From the NCBI RefSeq assembly GCF_037893015.1, contig NC_133666.1:619609156-619673155 (forward strand): a DNA stretch of 64,000 nt, written 5' to 3'. Of the stretch, positions 13,070-24,060 are shown piece by piece. Below the pieces are notes generated by a model. That model was not told the DNA's origin. It saw nothing but the letters and a program-made list of their open reading frames with translations, and did no database searches. The first letter of the stretch is position 1. Every line of letters starts with the position of its first letter. The position numbers and the translations under genes are program-made. Origin of the DNA: Macrotis lagotis. Lineage: Eukaryota; Chordata; Mammalia; Peramelemorphia; Peramelidae.

Positions 13070-13315
13070 CCAGTATATTACACTGTCAAGTCATATCCAA
13101 CTCTTTGTGATCCCATTTGGGGTTTTCATGCCAAAAATACTGGAGTTTGCTAGTTCCCTCTCAGCTCATTTTACAGATGAGGAACTGAAGCAAACAGGAT
13201 TAAATGAATTACCCAGGATCACACAGCAGGTAGGTGTCTGAGTCCTAATTTGAACTCATGTTTTACTAATTCCAGGCCCCTCTCTATCCACTGCACCACA
13301 CAGCTAACCATAAGA
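13070..13315 (-). repeat. MAR1-type SINE with RTE/BovB-like tail
   Basis: In plus sense: caagtcatatccaactctt, gatcccatttggggttttc, tactggagtttgctagttcc, cattttacagatgaggaac, cacacagcaggtaggtgtc, ctatccactgcacc. The 'actctttgtgatccc...actggag' part resembles the 3' end of BovB/RTE LINEs, which mobilise such SINEs. Confidence 0.75.
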
Positions 13316-13319
13316 TCAG

Positions 13320-13690
13320 CTTAAGTCCTTTTCAAGACTCAGCTCAGATACTAATTGTTTCATAACACTTATGTTTACATACTATTCCCAAACCAAGAGT
13401 GCTCTCTCCCTACTCAAATTTTTGTAACTTTCCTTTGCTTCTAAGACATTCTACCCTGCCTCATAGTCTTCTGAGTACCTGTCCTATTCCCTATAGTAGA
13501 CTACAAGCTCCTTAAGGGCAGGTCCTGGATCTATTTTCCTTTATATGACCTCCAGGGTCATACTTAGCAAATGTTTTAACCACTGAAATGACAGTTTATT
13601 AATAGAGACCACATATAAGCTCCTTTAAAGGCACGGACTGATCCACTCCTATTGTGTTGTCTTATTTAGCTTAATAAATGTTTGTTGACT
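13320..13690 (+). repeat. L2 LINE 3' end
   Basis: Pattern cctattccctatagtagac, aagctccttaagggcagg, tggatctattttcc, and a second terminal gcttaataaatgtttgttg at 13670-13690. Two overlapping L2 ends are possible. Confidence 0.7.
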
Positions 13691-13691
13691 G

Positions 13692-15000
13692 CCTATAAGC
13701 AGCACTGCCTCGGCCTCTGCCAGGGAGGCAGCAAGGGTTGGTGGTAGGATTTGCAACTCCCACTTGTACCAGGAAGCGTGTTAGGCATACAGGGATGAAG
13801 ATAACAGTGAAGTGCTGCAAAGTTGCGAAACCCTCTGCCTAAATGAGTTCCTCCTTGCCTCCCAGTCCCCGGAGGACATCATCATCCCTATTTTACAAGA
13901 GCAGACTTTTCGCCTTGCCAGGGCCATAGTGCTAGCCCCGTCAAGGGCCGGGTTTGAACCCGAGTCTTCTGCCTCCAGGACCAGCACTGAGGCCCCTTGT
14001 CCCCCACCACCCTCCCCACAATCAAACCTTGGGCCCGGCTGGGAGGAGCTTCAGAGACCACCCAGGGAGACCCTCCGGTCTTTTACAGAAGGGGACGCTG
14101 AGCCCCAAAGAGGGGGGTCTCCTCCCGGATCACGCAGTGGTGGAGCTGCGGGGTCCGGACGGAGATGTCGCTGCCTGCCAGCCTAGGGACCTCTCCCCGC
14201 TGCCCGAGCGGCCCCCGGAGCGCCCCCGGCCCCGACTCACCCTCGACTCGGGGCGCGCGGGGTCCGGGGAGGGGGCGAGGGGGCGGAGTTCTGGTTGTCC
14301 CCACAGTTCAACTGGGGCGAGCCGCGTGGAAACGGGCGGCGCGCGGGCTTGGTCCTGGGAGACTGTGCCAGGGCGCCGGGAGGCTGCGGGATCTCGGGAC
14401 CCCCGCCCCCCGCCAGCTCCCCTCTGCGGCTCCCGGGAAGCCTCCTCTCCCTGCCTTTCTCCTGGCGCCCCGAGACAGACCATTAGTGCCAGGGGGTCCT
14501 CGCGGCGGGGCTCCTCCCAGCTGCTGAGGGCGGAGGCCGGTGCGTGTTCTCGCCCCTCACTTGGGTCCCAGGCTGACAGCTATCGGCCCCCGTGGCTCTC
14601 ACTGGCCCCCCGCGTCGCGGAGCCCGAGCCGCTGATAGCTCCTCAGGGACTGCACCCCGAACCCCTCTGCAGCCTGTCCCACGAGGGGCTGCCCAGCTCC
14701 CGCTGCCTCCGTCCGCCTTGGGAAGCCTCCCATCGTTGGGAACCCCACCCGGTGCTCCTGGCGCCGCTGTCAAGGACCCCGCCGGACCAAGCAAAGCCCC
14801 CCAGGACCCGATGGCCCTTCCCACGCGGGCGGGCAGGCGCGTCCGCCTGGGCACCGTCCCGCGCACTCTTCCCAGCCCTGGCACAAGCTGCGCCTTTCTG
14901 TGGCCGGGCAGGACCACGGACAGCGGCTGGCACTTGTGGGGCAGATCCAGGCCCATGACTTAGCGAGCTCATGGCGGACCCACCTACTGAACTGACCCTG
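13692..15000. promoter_or_regulatory. CpG-rich block 1, promoter-like
   Basis: About 1.3 kb that is sharply GC- and CpG-rich against an AT-rich background, with GC-box-like strings (gaggggcgaggggg, gggggcggag at 14267-14288). It lies about 6 kb 5' of ZNF-A in that gene's orientation, so it could be its old promoter. The left part (13870-14160) holds GC-rich MIR-like relics. The long overlapping open frames here, up to 334 codons, are what low stop density in GC-rich DNA gives. No exon or splice pair stands out. Confidence 0.6.
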
Positions 15001-15859
15001 TCATCACTTAAACACATTTAAACTGCAGGATCTATTCAATCTCGGATCCTGGCTCCCCTTTATTTACCCAAGAAACGTTTTTTCAATCGGGTCCATTTCC
15101 CCTCTCTTCCATCTGCCTAACAAACTGGTTGCCCATAAAAATCTCATTTTTTTTTTTTTACAGGACAGCCAGGACCTAAGTGAGATACAGTGAAGAATCC
15201 CCACTAGTGAACCCGTCAATTGGTAGTTAGATAACTGTCCTTTCTGTCCCTCCCCCAGTACCTAGGGCACATCCTGGGGGGGTGAGGGGTGGGGAAAGGG
15301 GAAGGCTCATGTATTTGGGACTTTTCTATCCCCATGCCCCCTTCTTGTCTTACCCTGGGTGTTACCCAAATGTTAAGGATAAGCCTATAGGAAAAGAAAA
15401 TACTTGGCTCTAACTTCCCTTACTACTGTTAATAGGTTAAAATACAGATGGTGGTGGTGGGGGAGGCTTGGTTATTTTCTGTTAGTTTACTAAAGTCATT
15501 TAATTAACTCATTTGATTTTTTCATTGGCAAGGTTTTCTAGATACACAATACCCAGCTGACTGTTATATCTTGCTGAAGGCTAAAACTTCAGAATCAAAA
15601 AAGGTTCTCAGAACTAATAAATCTGGAAGAGCCTTCTTTACTTCATTACTGTTAAGTGTCTTCCTAGCCTCTAGTTCCTTACAATCCAGCAAGTATTTGC
15701 TATGTCTACTGTGTGCCAGATACTATTCTAAGCCCTAGGAACACAAACACAAAATGAAAAATAGTCCTTGATTTTGAACCATTTCTATTAACAAAGAAGA
15801 AATGTCTGGGCTGACATGGTTATCTTGGGGTCTAGCACCATTCTTTCAGTTTACCTAGT
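15001..15859. other. Intergenic, nothing recognised
   Basis: Directly right of CpG block 1. A pyrimidine tract ending in cag at about 15163 looks like a splice acceptor for the plus strand, but no coding frame follows it. Confidence 0.4.
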
Positions 15860-16670
15860 CTCAAAACCTAGGTATTTTCCTCTTCTCACTCTCATCATAT
15901 CCAATCTGTTTGCCAAGGCCAGTCAATTTTATCTTTTTTTTTGCAAGGCAATGGGGTTAAGTGGCTTGCCCAAGGCTACACAGCTAGGTAATTATTAAGT
16001 GTCTGAGGCTGGATTTGAACTCAGGTACTCCTGACTCCAGGGCCAGTGTTCTATCCACTGTGCCACCTAGCTGCCCCCAATTTTATCTTGATAGCTCTCC
16101 TGTTACTGCTACCACATACACTACTAGGTCCTTTTTGCTTGGTCTCCCTACTTCAATTCTATACCCCCCCTTCAGCTATTAATTTTCTTAAAACCACAAA
16201 TCTGACCATGTCACCCTACTCCAATGAATAAATTCCAATCACTCCCTGTCACTCCAGAATCAAACATAAAATCTTTGGTTTGCCATTCAAAGTCCTTTAC
16301 AACTTGATACCACTCCCACCTCCATCTTTCCAGTCTTTTTACAATCTACTCCCCTCTACAATCTCCAGGATTCATTGACACTGGCTTCTTTATTGTTTAA
16401 GACACTCTATTTGTCAACTCCAGGCATTTTCTGATTGTTGCTCTTGGTATTTTCCCTTATCTCCATCCCTTAATCTAAGAGGTCTTTCCTGACCCACCCC
16501 CCCATGTAAGTGCTTTCTTTTCTCCAATTTAGCTTTGAGCTCTCAACTCACTTTCATCTAAAGAGCTCATTTTCTATTGCCTATTTTTTGATACATGCTA
16601 ATATGTATAATTTTTCTTCATTTCTGTTAGCAAGCTGCTTGGATAAATTACTTGCTTTTCATTCTTTTTG
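15860..16670 (+). repeat. L2 LINE 3' region, split by a SINE
   Basis: Before the SINE: ctaggtattttcctcttc, tcatatccaatctgtttgc. After it: aaaccacaaatctgaccat, tccaatcactccctgtcac, aagtcctttacaacttgat, tcattgacactggcttct, ttcctgacccac. Order follows L2; the usual very 3' end is not preserved. Confidence 0.75.
15932..16079 (-). repeat. tRNA-derived marsupial SINE inside L2
   Basis: Antisense full-length copy. 'caattttatct' flanks both sides (15924-15935 and 16077-16088), a direct target-site duplication. Confidence 0.95.
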
Positions 16671-17626
16671 ATGGTATTTAGTGTAATCAGCATTTCACAG
16701 GAGGGGACAAGCTAGTGGATACAAGCTCCTAATACACAGCAATGAGGGAAACTTTTTTCTTTTACAACCAAAATTGTACCCCTATATCAGTGATATTTAG
16801 GTACAGTCCTAGTCTAATGTCTTTCTCAGAGATGAGATCAGAGACGAGCTTTGTAGACTCTCTTGCTTCCCTGAAAGCAGGATTTTTAGTATTCCTTGGA
16901 GAGTAAGAAGATTCTGAGCCCCCTAAAAGAGCTCCTACAGTCATATACAAATATGTGTGTGTAAATACATATATATTCTAGGTTCCCAGCTTTATCTCCA
17001 TTTTTCTATGACCTTAGCTTAAATCACTCTAATCTCCTGGGAAAATAGTGATTTTGTTTTTTGATTTCACTCTGCCACCAATTCTATTCTGTAACTTTAA
17101 TATTTCATATAGCAACCTAATCTCTTTTCTCTAAGTATAAAAGTTTATGAGTTCAGAAATTCAGCATCCTCTTGTTGGATGCAAAGGTTTAAGTTTTCCA
17201 AAAACTACCGTTAAAGAGAAACTGAGTATAGCTTCAGAAATCTCAAAAAAACCCAAAACCCTAAGTCTAAGGGAATTGCACCACCTGCAAATCACTTTGT
17301 GTCAAGAAAACTTATCCCTTATAATATCCACTCCTGAAAAACTTCATATTATTCTTGAAGCTGCCCTGGACCCATTTAGGCCTAATTAAATGTGGTCTTA
17401 TCTCATTCCAAGGCATCACAGAATTTTACTTCTCTGGTCCACTCTCAATAGCCTCAAGATAAATCAAAAAGCAATTCCTTTAAAACAGAGGGGATAATCC
17501 AGGTCTCCCACATGTATAGAAATTCTCTTAATGTAATCAATCATGATGATTTTTTTTCACCTAATTGCTATAAAAATCTTTTGGCTCACTGAGGCAGTCA
17601 TTAGACCCATTCTAATTTCAGGTTTA
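16671..17626. other. Intergenic, nothing recognised
   Basis: Plain AT-rich sequence; a frame of 80 codons at 17147-17389 has no recognisable domain. Confidence 0.4.
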
Positions 17627-17790
17627 GGGGTGACTAGGTGGTGTAGTAGATAGAGCACCAGCCTTGGAGTCAGGAGTACCAGAGTTCAAATACAGCCTCA
17701 GACACTTAATTACCTAGCTGTGTGACCTTGGGCAAGCCACTTAACCCCATTGCCTAGCAAAAAAAAAAAAAACTAAAAAAAACAAACAAA
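17627..17790 (+). repeat. tRNA-derived marsupial SINE, full length
   Basis: Head ggggtgactaggtggtgtag, then the usual body and a long A-rich tail. The flanks carry similar 'taatttcaggtt' on both sides (17609-17626 and about 17796-17807), a likely target-site duplication. Confidence 0.94.
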
Positions 17791-18324
17791 AAGACTAATT
17801 TCAGGTTCAATCCTGTTAATAAATGCTATATTGCTTAGAGAAAATGTGCCTCAACCTTTTAATTTCACTTGAAGCACTACTGAATCAGATACTCCAATTA
17901 CAATACACATAAAACATCTTAAAAAAATTCAAAAGATTACCCCCACACCCACACAAAAGACATTCACATATCCCCAATTACAATTATCTATTCCTCCATT
18001 GCATATATAACCATAGTAAATAAGGAAGCACATTACAAGGACAATGAGTAATAAATATATTGAAAGCATTCCTACTACATCTGGAAGAATATAATCAAAG
18101 GTTGGACTTTAGTATTAAAAACTCCATAGCATTTTAATAATTACAAAATGTTTTCTTTACAATGACCATAGGAGGGAGTTAGTGGAGATGTTATGACTGT
18201 TTTACAGAGGATGAAATTTAGGTTTTAAGACTGTCACTTGCCCAGGACTTATTAAAAGATTATTATTAAACATTTTCTAGTCTTCAGGTCCTTTGTGCTT
18301 TCTACTACAATACACTTTGTTTTA
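17791..18324. other. Intergenic, nothing recognised
   Basis: AT-rich. The part at 18130-18260 has a weak MIR-like look (tgttttacagaggatgaaat, ctgtcacttgcccagg). Confidence 0.4.
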
Positions 18325-18480
18325 GGGGGTTTTTTTAGGTTTTTGCAAGGCAAATGGAGTTAAGTGGCTTGCCCAAGGCCACACAGCTAGGTAATTATTA
18401 AGTGTCTGAGATCGGATTTGAACCCAGGTTCTCCTGACTCCAAGACCGGTGCTCTATCCACTACGCCACCTAGCTGCCCC
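18325..18480 (-). repeat. tRNA-derived marsupial SINE, full length
   Basis: Antisense copy. 'tacaatacactttg' occurs at both sides (18307-18320 and 18481-18494), giving a clear target-site duplication. Confidence 0.95.
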
Positions 18481-18699
18481 TACAATACACTTTGAAGTGA
18501 ACCTTGACCAATGAGATTTCACAACGTAGAAAAGATTATAGTAGAAGCAGTATTTTAACTTCCCTCCCCACACAAGTTAGACTAGTTTTTCTTTGAGATG
18601 TACTGAAGCCACTGGATTAATAGGACAGTCTCAGGCTGCCAATATCACCCTCGTATCATCATCTTGTTACAAAATAGCAATGAAAAAACTCCAAGCAGT

Positions 18700-19150
18700 C
18701 CCTCAAAGAATACTAAGGACATACCATGCTAGATACTAGGCTAAATGTTGGTGATACATAGGCAAAAGATAGACCTTGCCCTTGAGGAATATGCAATCTT
18801 AAAGAGGAAAACAATAATCAACAATGGGAAGTCACTAGAATTAAGAGAGATTGGAAAAGGCAGTGGAATTTAGCTTGCACTTGAAACCAGGATGAAAGGG
18901 AAAAACATTCCAGGCATGGGAGACAGTAAAAATGATTGGAGTGTTGTGTTCAAGGTAGAACAAAGAGTCTACTGTCACTAGATTGCAGAGAAGAGGAATA
19001 AGTAAGGAAGAGAGGTCATAAAGAACTTTGAATGTTAAACAGGATTTTACATTTGATCCTGGAGGTGATAGGGTGATAGGTGATATCTGATGATAGCATC
19101 AGACCTATGATTTAGGAATATCATTTTATAAACTGAGTGGAGGATATGCT
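18700..19150 (+). repeat. Old unassigned interspersed repeat
   Basis: Same family as 3880-4480: ttgcccttgaggaatatgc, aaacattccaggcatggg, aaagaactttgaatgtt, caggattttacatttgatcc. The order of phrases is collinear with the other copies. Confidence 0.45.
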
Positions 19151-20670
19151 CAAGGTACCCTGTGATGCCCAGTTGATGCAAAATGATGGACAACTCAGAC
19201 AGTGGAGCACTCATTTGCAGAATCAACTCAAGATATCAATGATCATCCTTGTTGAATATCCTCTTACTTTTGAGAATTATCTGTTAACTGTTGAATGATC
19301 TTCATGTATCTCGTTTTGTTCCAATATCAAACTTTATCTATGGCCTGAGTCAGGTCTATTCCAGAACAGAGGTGCAGAGAATAGTAAAATACCTTCCTGG
19401 ATCCCTGAATAAGCATTAGGACTCCATCTAGGTCCTCAAGTTGGAGGACCCTCTGTATCCCTCACTGGGCTAGAGGGGGGAAAAAAAATCCTCACAACTT
19501 CCAGTCACTGATTACTTGGTTTAGCTAAGTTAAGAGTGGAAAATGTTAAAATTCCTTGTAGTACAGGCAAAGTCTGACTCAGGAGGATTAAGCTTCAGTA
19601 GATGTACTCAAACCATCCAACATTTAACAAAAAAGTTTATTTAATAGCATGGAAAGAACTATCTCCAAACAGAAATTCATCTAGTCTAATAAGGATTAGG
19701 TCAAATATAGTAATTCAAATGTCAGTGGGATATTGAACAAATCTAAGGGTTTCATCATGGGTTGATCTTTTTATAACCCACAGGGCAGAGAACCCATTAT
19801 CAGTGATTTAATCTCTCTTCTGGGATTCTTTCAAGGAGATTCTCCTGGCCTTTAAGGGAGAAAAACATCCCAGCTCACATAGCAAGGCCCCTAATAGAGA
19901 TTACTATATTATCTGGTGAGAAAAATCAAAACTGATTCTATTTTGTAATTGATTTTATTCTATATCATCACTGATATTTTGTATTACTACCTAAGTAATG
20001 ACTGTCTTAATTAAAGTTTGAAGTTCATAGTTTCATTAGTTTGGTCTTCCTCTCCTTGTTTAAAAGTTGCTTCCCTATAAGCCACTTTAATTAAAAACAA
20101 AACCTGCTATCTTTATACACTGTTGTCCAAGTATAATTAGAGGAAATTTATTTTATATGCATACATGATATAATACACTTCCAGGTGCATATTAAAGTAT
20201 ATATATACATATATATATATATGAAATTAGTCATTCTTTCACATCAATTAAATTGATTTCCTAGCAGCAAGATAGGCAGGTTGTTGCTAGCCCCACATTC
20301 CTAATTTCTAGTCAGTCATATTGTCCTCTACACCAATGATGCTCCTATTTTTTTGGATGCTCTTCCCTTTGTCAATAAAAATGATCTGTCAAACCTCATT
20401 TGGTTGGCTGGGGAGGTTTAGATCCTGTTTACTATGCTTTGATAATAAACTGATCATGCTTGGAACTTGTGCCTCAGTTTACCTTAACTTTGATCATGAC
20501 GCTAGAAATATACATTAAATTAGAAATTCTATATAAGGCATCCTGATCAAGAAATTATTATACAAAATCCCAAATTACCATAAAAAAAGAAATTGAATGC
20601 TTGATATAGTTTAGTCTTCAACATAAATGCTAACTAGGCATCCTTCAGCAACCCATTTACAAGATCATTC
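19151..20670. other. Unassigned AT-rich sequence
   Basis: No gene seen. Contains a short (TA)n-like stretch at 20196-20222 and two AATAAA sites (20374-20379, 20444-20449) without a gene in front of them. Confidence 0.4.
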
Positions 20671-20805
20671 TTTTTTTTTTAAGGTTTTTTGCAAGGTAAA
20701 TGGGGTTAAGTGGCTTGCCCAAGACCACACAGAGACCAGATTTGAACCCAGGTACTTCTGACTCCAGGACCAGTGCTTTATCCACTACACCACCTAGCCA
20801 CCCCA
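20671..20805 (-). repeat. tRNA-derived marsupial SINE, internal deletion
   Basis: Antisense copy lacking the 'ctaggtaattattaagtgtctg' part: cacacagagaccagatttg joins directly. Ends cacctagccacccc. Confidence 0.92.
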
Positions 20806-20821
20806 AAGATCATTCTTAATG

Positions 20822-21057
20822 AAAGGGTTCTTATTCTTACCCTGTTATCCAAGGACTCAATGGGTCTCTGGACATTTTTCAGGAAAATCTGTGAACTTGA
20901 ATAAGAAAAAAATTACATCTTTATTTCAATATAACTGATTTCCTTTGTAATTCTACATATTCATATGCATTTAAAAATAATATTCTGAGAAGGAAATCAT
21001 TGCCTTCACTGGACTGCCAAAGGGGACCATGACACAAAAAAAGTTAAGAATTTCTGT
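20822..21057. mobile_element. hAT-like non-autonomous DNA element
   Basis: The left end agggttcttattctt and the right end aaagttaagaatttct are imperfect inverted repeats of ggttcttaa-type. The interior (atttcaatataactgattt, ctgccaaaggggaccatga) follows a mammal-wide MITE that I recognise only in outline. No coding capacity. Confidence 0.55.
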
Positions 21058-22499
21058 ATGACTATTACATAGATAATTCCAATGGGTCAAATGACTGTTG
21101 AACACAGTTCCTGTTAAAATATACTACCTACTGACTCCTAAACATTTGTGAATTGCAGAATAATCTCCACCTTGGCAAGACAATTAGGAAATTAGTAATG
21201 GTGATATGGGGGACAAAATGCTGAAACAAGACATGTTTATAGTTCACAAACCAGCTTCTTCTATACATAAAAGTACTCACCAATACTTCCTGACTACCAG
21301 ATGAACAAGTATTATAATACTAGAGGTGTAGAACAAATGAATCTGAAGGTTATGTTCAAACTGCTACAGGGTCCCATAAAATCAGTGACCAAGGCAGATA
21401 CAATTCCTTTGCTATCAATGCCATGGTCTGTCTCTCGCATTAGAAAAAATTAGGTAATCGCTGAAGATTACCCTGCCTGCCAAATATTATACCCCAACAT
21501 GTAGTTTTGACACCTCCCCATTGATCCAGCATCTGCTAAGTGAGTTACATCAATCACTTCTTTTCAAGGAAGATGACCTGATTTAGTTATAATTCTTAAT
21601 AAACCCTTGCCCTAAAGTTAAGGAATCCTCCCATAAGAGATCTGATAAAGATTAGTATATATCAAGGCATATATTTTTCATCCTTCCTTGATCAGGATTA
21701 GTTTAAATAAGATTTGCCACTTATATTTCTTTTCATATACTCTACTACCTGGGCTATGGAATTAAAAGGTGGCTTAATAGTAAGACTTCATGGTTGCCTA
21801 ACCTTTCCCTTTCAATCTAACAAGATTTCTCACTTTTTCAAATGTGTTTCATCCTTCTTCCCTCCCTTTTGAGTAGCAGGGAGGAGTCCTTCTCAGCCAG
21901 AAGTTTAGACAAATCTAAACAGATTGGGATGAAGAGTCCTCTCTGATTTCTTCAACCTAACCTTTTATCAAGACAGGCTGTCGATTTTACACATGCTTCT
22001 CCTGCTTGTGTGTACTCCTCCTCAAACTGCCCTTTTCTGGAATCCTCTCTCAAAAGTGCAATAATCCATGGTTACTTCTAGGGCCTTCTCTTATCTATTA
22101 ACAATTATGTCTTAAGTCAATGAATTTCTTCTTTATGCTGTAGCTTTAACTTCATGACACCCAGATCTGAATTATTGCTTTCACCTTGTCTCTCTGGTGA
22201 CTAAGATCCAGATGAATCGTGATCCTTCTACTGACTGAGATACAGTTGTAGGCTGAACTCTTGATACATTTTTGCCTTAAATTCCTCTTCTTCCTTTCCC
22301 CATACTCCCAGTTTTCTTATTTTTGGCCTCAAGCTTTCCATTAAGTTAAGCAAAAGCACTTCCAGGTGCATACTGAAGTTTATTCCTTTTGTCATAGTTA
22401 TCCCATAATCTAATGAAAATCTCAAAAAGTGCCAAAAACAGCTACAATAAACAGTAACCATTCATATCCAATATAAATTACATGACAAATTGAGCTTTG
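21058..22499. other. Unassigned AT-rich sequence
   Basis: 1.4 kb with no open frame above about 77 codons and no repeat that I can name. Confidence 0.4.
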
Positions 22500-22573
22500 A
22501 CTTTACTTTTCCCTATTCCTTACACTAAATTTTTACCGGTATTAATTCTCTAGAGTTAAGATTTCCACTTCAG

Positions 22574-22586
22574 AAGGTTTGCTCTT
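22574..22586. repeat. Target-site duplication of the NAGK retrocopy, left copy
   Basis: aaggtttgctctt, identical to 23741-23753. Confidence 0.95.
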
Positions 22587-23740
22587 GGGACCCTCCGCAG
22601 CGTGACGGAGCGGCAGCGGCCCATGGAGCGGCTGTACAGGGGCGTGAGGGGGCACTCATTCTGTGGCCCTGCTGCTGTCTGAAAAGGGCCAGGTTATAGG
22701 AGAAGCTTCTGGACCAAGCACCAACCAATGGCTGATTGGACTAGAGGCATGTGCAGAAAGGATCAATGACATTGTGAATGAGGCCAAGAAGAAAGGAGGG
22801 ATAAGCCTCGATAAACCACTGCACAGCCTGGGCCTGACCCTGAGTGGGGCAGAACAGACACTGCAATGTCCACCTTGATCAAACAGTTGAAAAGCACATA
22901 TCCTCACTTGAGTGAAAATTACTTCATCTCTACCGATGCAATGGGGTCCATTGCCATGGCCACACCCCACGGTGGTGTGGTGCTCATTTTGGGACAGGGT
23001 CCAACTGCAGACTGGTCAACCCCGATGGCTCCGAGCACGGATGTGGTGGCTGGGGACACCTCATGGGTGATGAAGGCTCTGCCTACTGGATTGCACATTT
23101 GGCAGTGAAGACAGTCTTTTGACACCATTGGATAACCTGGAGGTATCTCCACATGACATAGACTACCTCAAACACGCCATGTTTACCTACTTCCAGGTAT
23201 CTGACCGCATGGGACTCCTCACCCACTTCTATAGAAACTTTGATAAATCCATGTTTGCAGGATTTTGCCGAAAAGTTGCTGAAGGTGCCGATCAGGGTGA
23301 CCATCTCTGCCAGCGTATTTTCAAGAAAGCTGGAGAAGTGCTGGCCAGACATATACTGGCTGTGTTGCCCAGAATTCAGCCGGCACTTTTCCAGGGTCCC
23401 ATGGGCCTCCCCATCCTGTGTGTGGGCTCTGTATGGAGGAGCTGGGAGCTGCTAAAAGAAGCCTTTATCTCCACCCTGGCTGAGGGAAGACGCAGAGAGC
23501 CTTCTCCCACTTCACCCTGCTGAAGCTGAAGTATTCCTCTGCCATAGGGGGAGCAAGCCTGGGGGCTAAGTCTGTTGGGCAGATGCTTCCCTTGGACTAT
23601 GACCAAAATGTAGATTCCTTCTTTAAATACTCCTTCCCTTAGTTCAGACAGGCCTTGCCACTTGGGGGCCAGTGGACATTAGACACCACAAAAGGACAAT
23701 GCCTTTGCTGATCAATAAAGGTAGCAAAATTTAAAAAAAA
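22587..23740 (+). pseudogene. NAGK: Processed pseudogene of N-acetylglucosamine kinase
   Basis: Intronless copy. The start lies near 22623 (MERLY.GV), the stop is at 23640-23642, and there is a short 3' UTR with AATAAA at 23714-23719 and a poly(A) run to 23740. Recognisable blocks include [46 protein letters not shown] (across frames), AGFCRKVAEGA and LPILCVGSVW.SWELLKE. NAGK phosphorylates GlcNAc to GlcNAc-6-phosphate in the cytosol. Damage: frameshifts near 22650, 22860, 23000, 23115 and 23500, so at least five breaks, which leaves no full frame. The 13-bp duplication and poly(A) point to L1-driven retroposition into the ZNF-B finger array. Confidence 0.93.
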
Positions 23741-23753
23741 AAGGTTTGCTCTT
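23741..23753. repeat. Target-site duplication of the NAGK retrocopy, right copy
   Basis: aaggtttgctctt directly after the poly(A). The zinc-finger sequence resumes here (cttattcattacaatgg). Confidence 0.95.
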
Positions 23754-23915
23754 ATTCATTACAATGGTTTTTACTCCATTATGAATTTTCTGGAGTTAAA
23801 TGAGACTTTTGATTTTCTCACATGCATTACAATGAAAGGCATTTAGTATTTTAATATGCACTCCCACTGAATGCTTTCCAGAATTCATTGCAAAGGATTT
23901 TTCTCCACATTTTTT

Positions 23916-24060
23916 TTTTTAGCTTTTGCAAGGCAAATTGGGTTAAGTGGCTTGCCCAAGGCCACACAGCTAGGTAATTATTAAGTATCTGAGGCAGATT
24001 TGAACTCAGGTATTCCTGACTCCAGGGCTGGTGCTCTATCCACTGTGCCCTAGCCACCCC
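23916..24060 (-). repeat. tRNA-derived marsupial SINE inside ZNF-B
   Basis: Antisense copy flanked by 'tctccacatttt' on the left and 'tcacattttc' on the right, so it split a finger. Confidence 0.94.

Noticed and set aside
13812-15017. Several long overlapping open frames on both strands (up to 334 codons)
   Set aside because: They lie in very GC-rich DNA with few stops, exist in most frames at once, and have low-complexity Pro/Arg/Gly-rich products without a domain.
15150-15175. Splice acceptor for a gene starting in CpG block 1
   Set aside because: Only a pyrimidine tract and cag; no coding frame or second splice site follows.
20280-20540. Possible solo LTR (two AATAAA sites close together)
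   Set aside because: No paired copy, no clear ends or target-site duplication, and no retroviral sequence next to it. I saw no convincing retrovirus-like element in the window.
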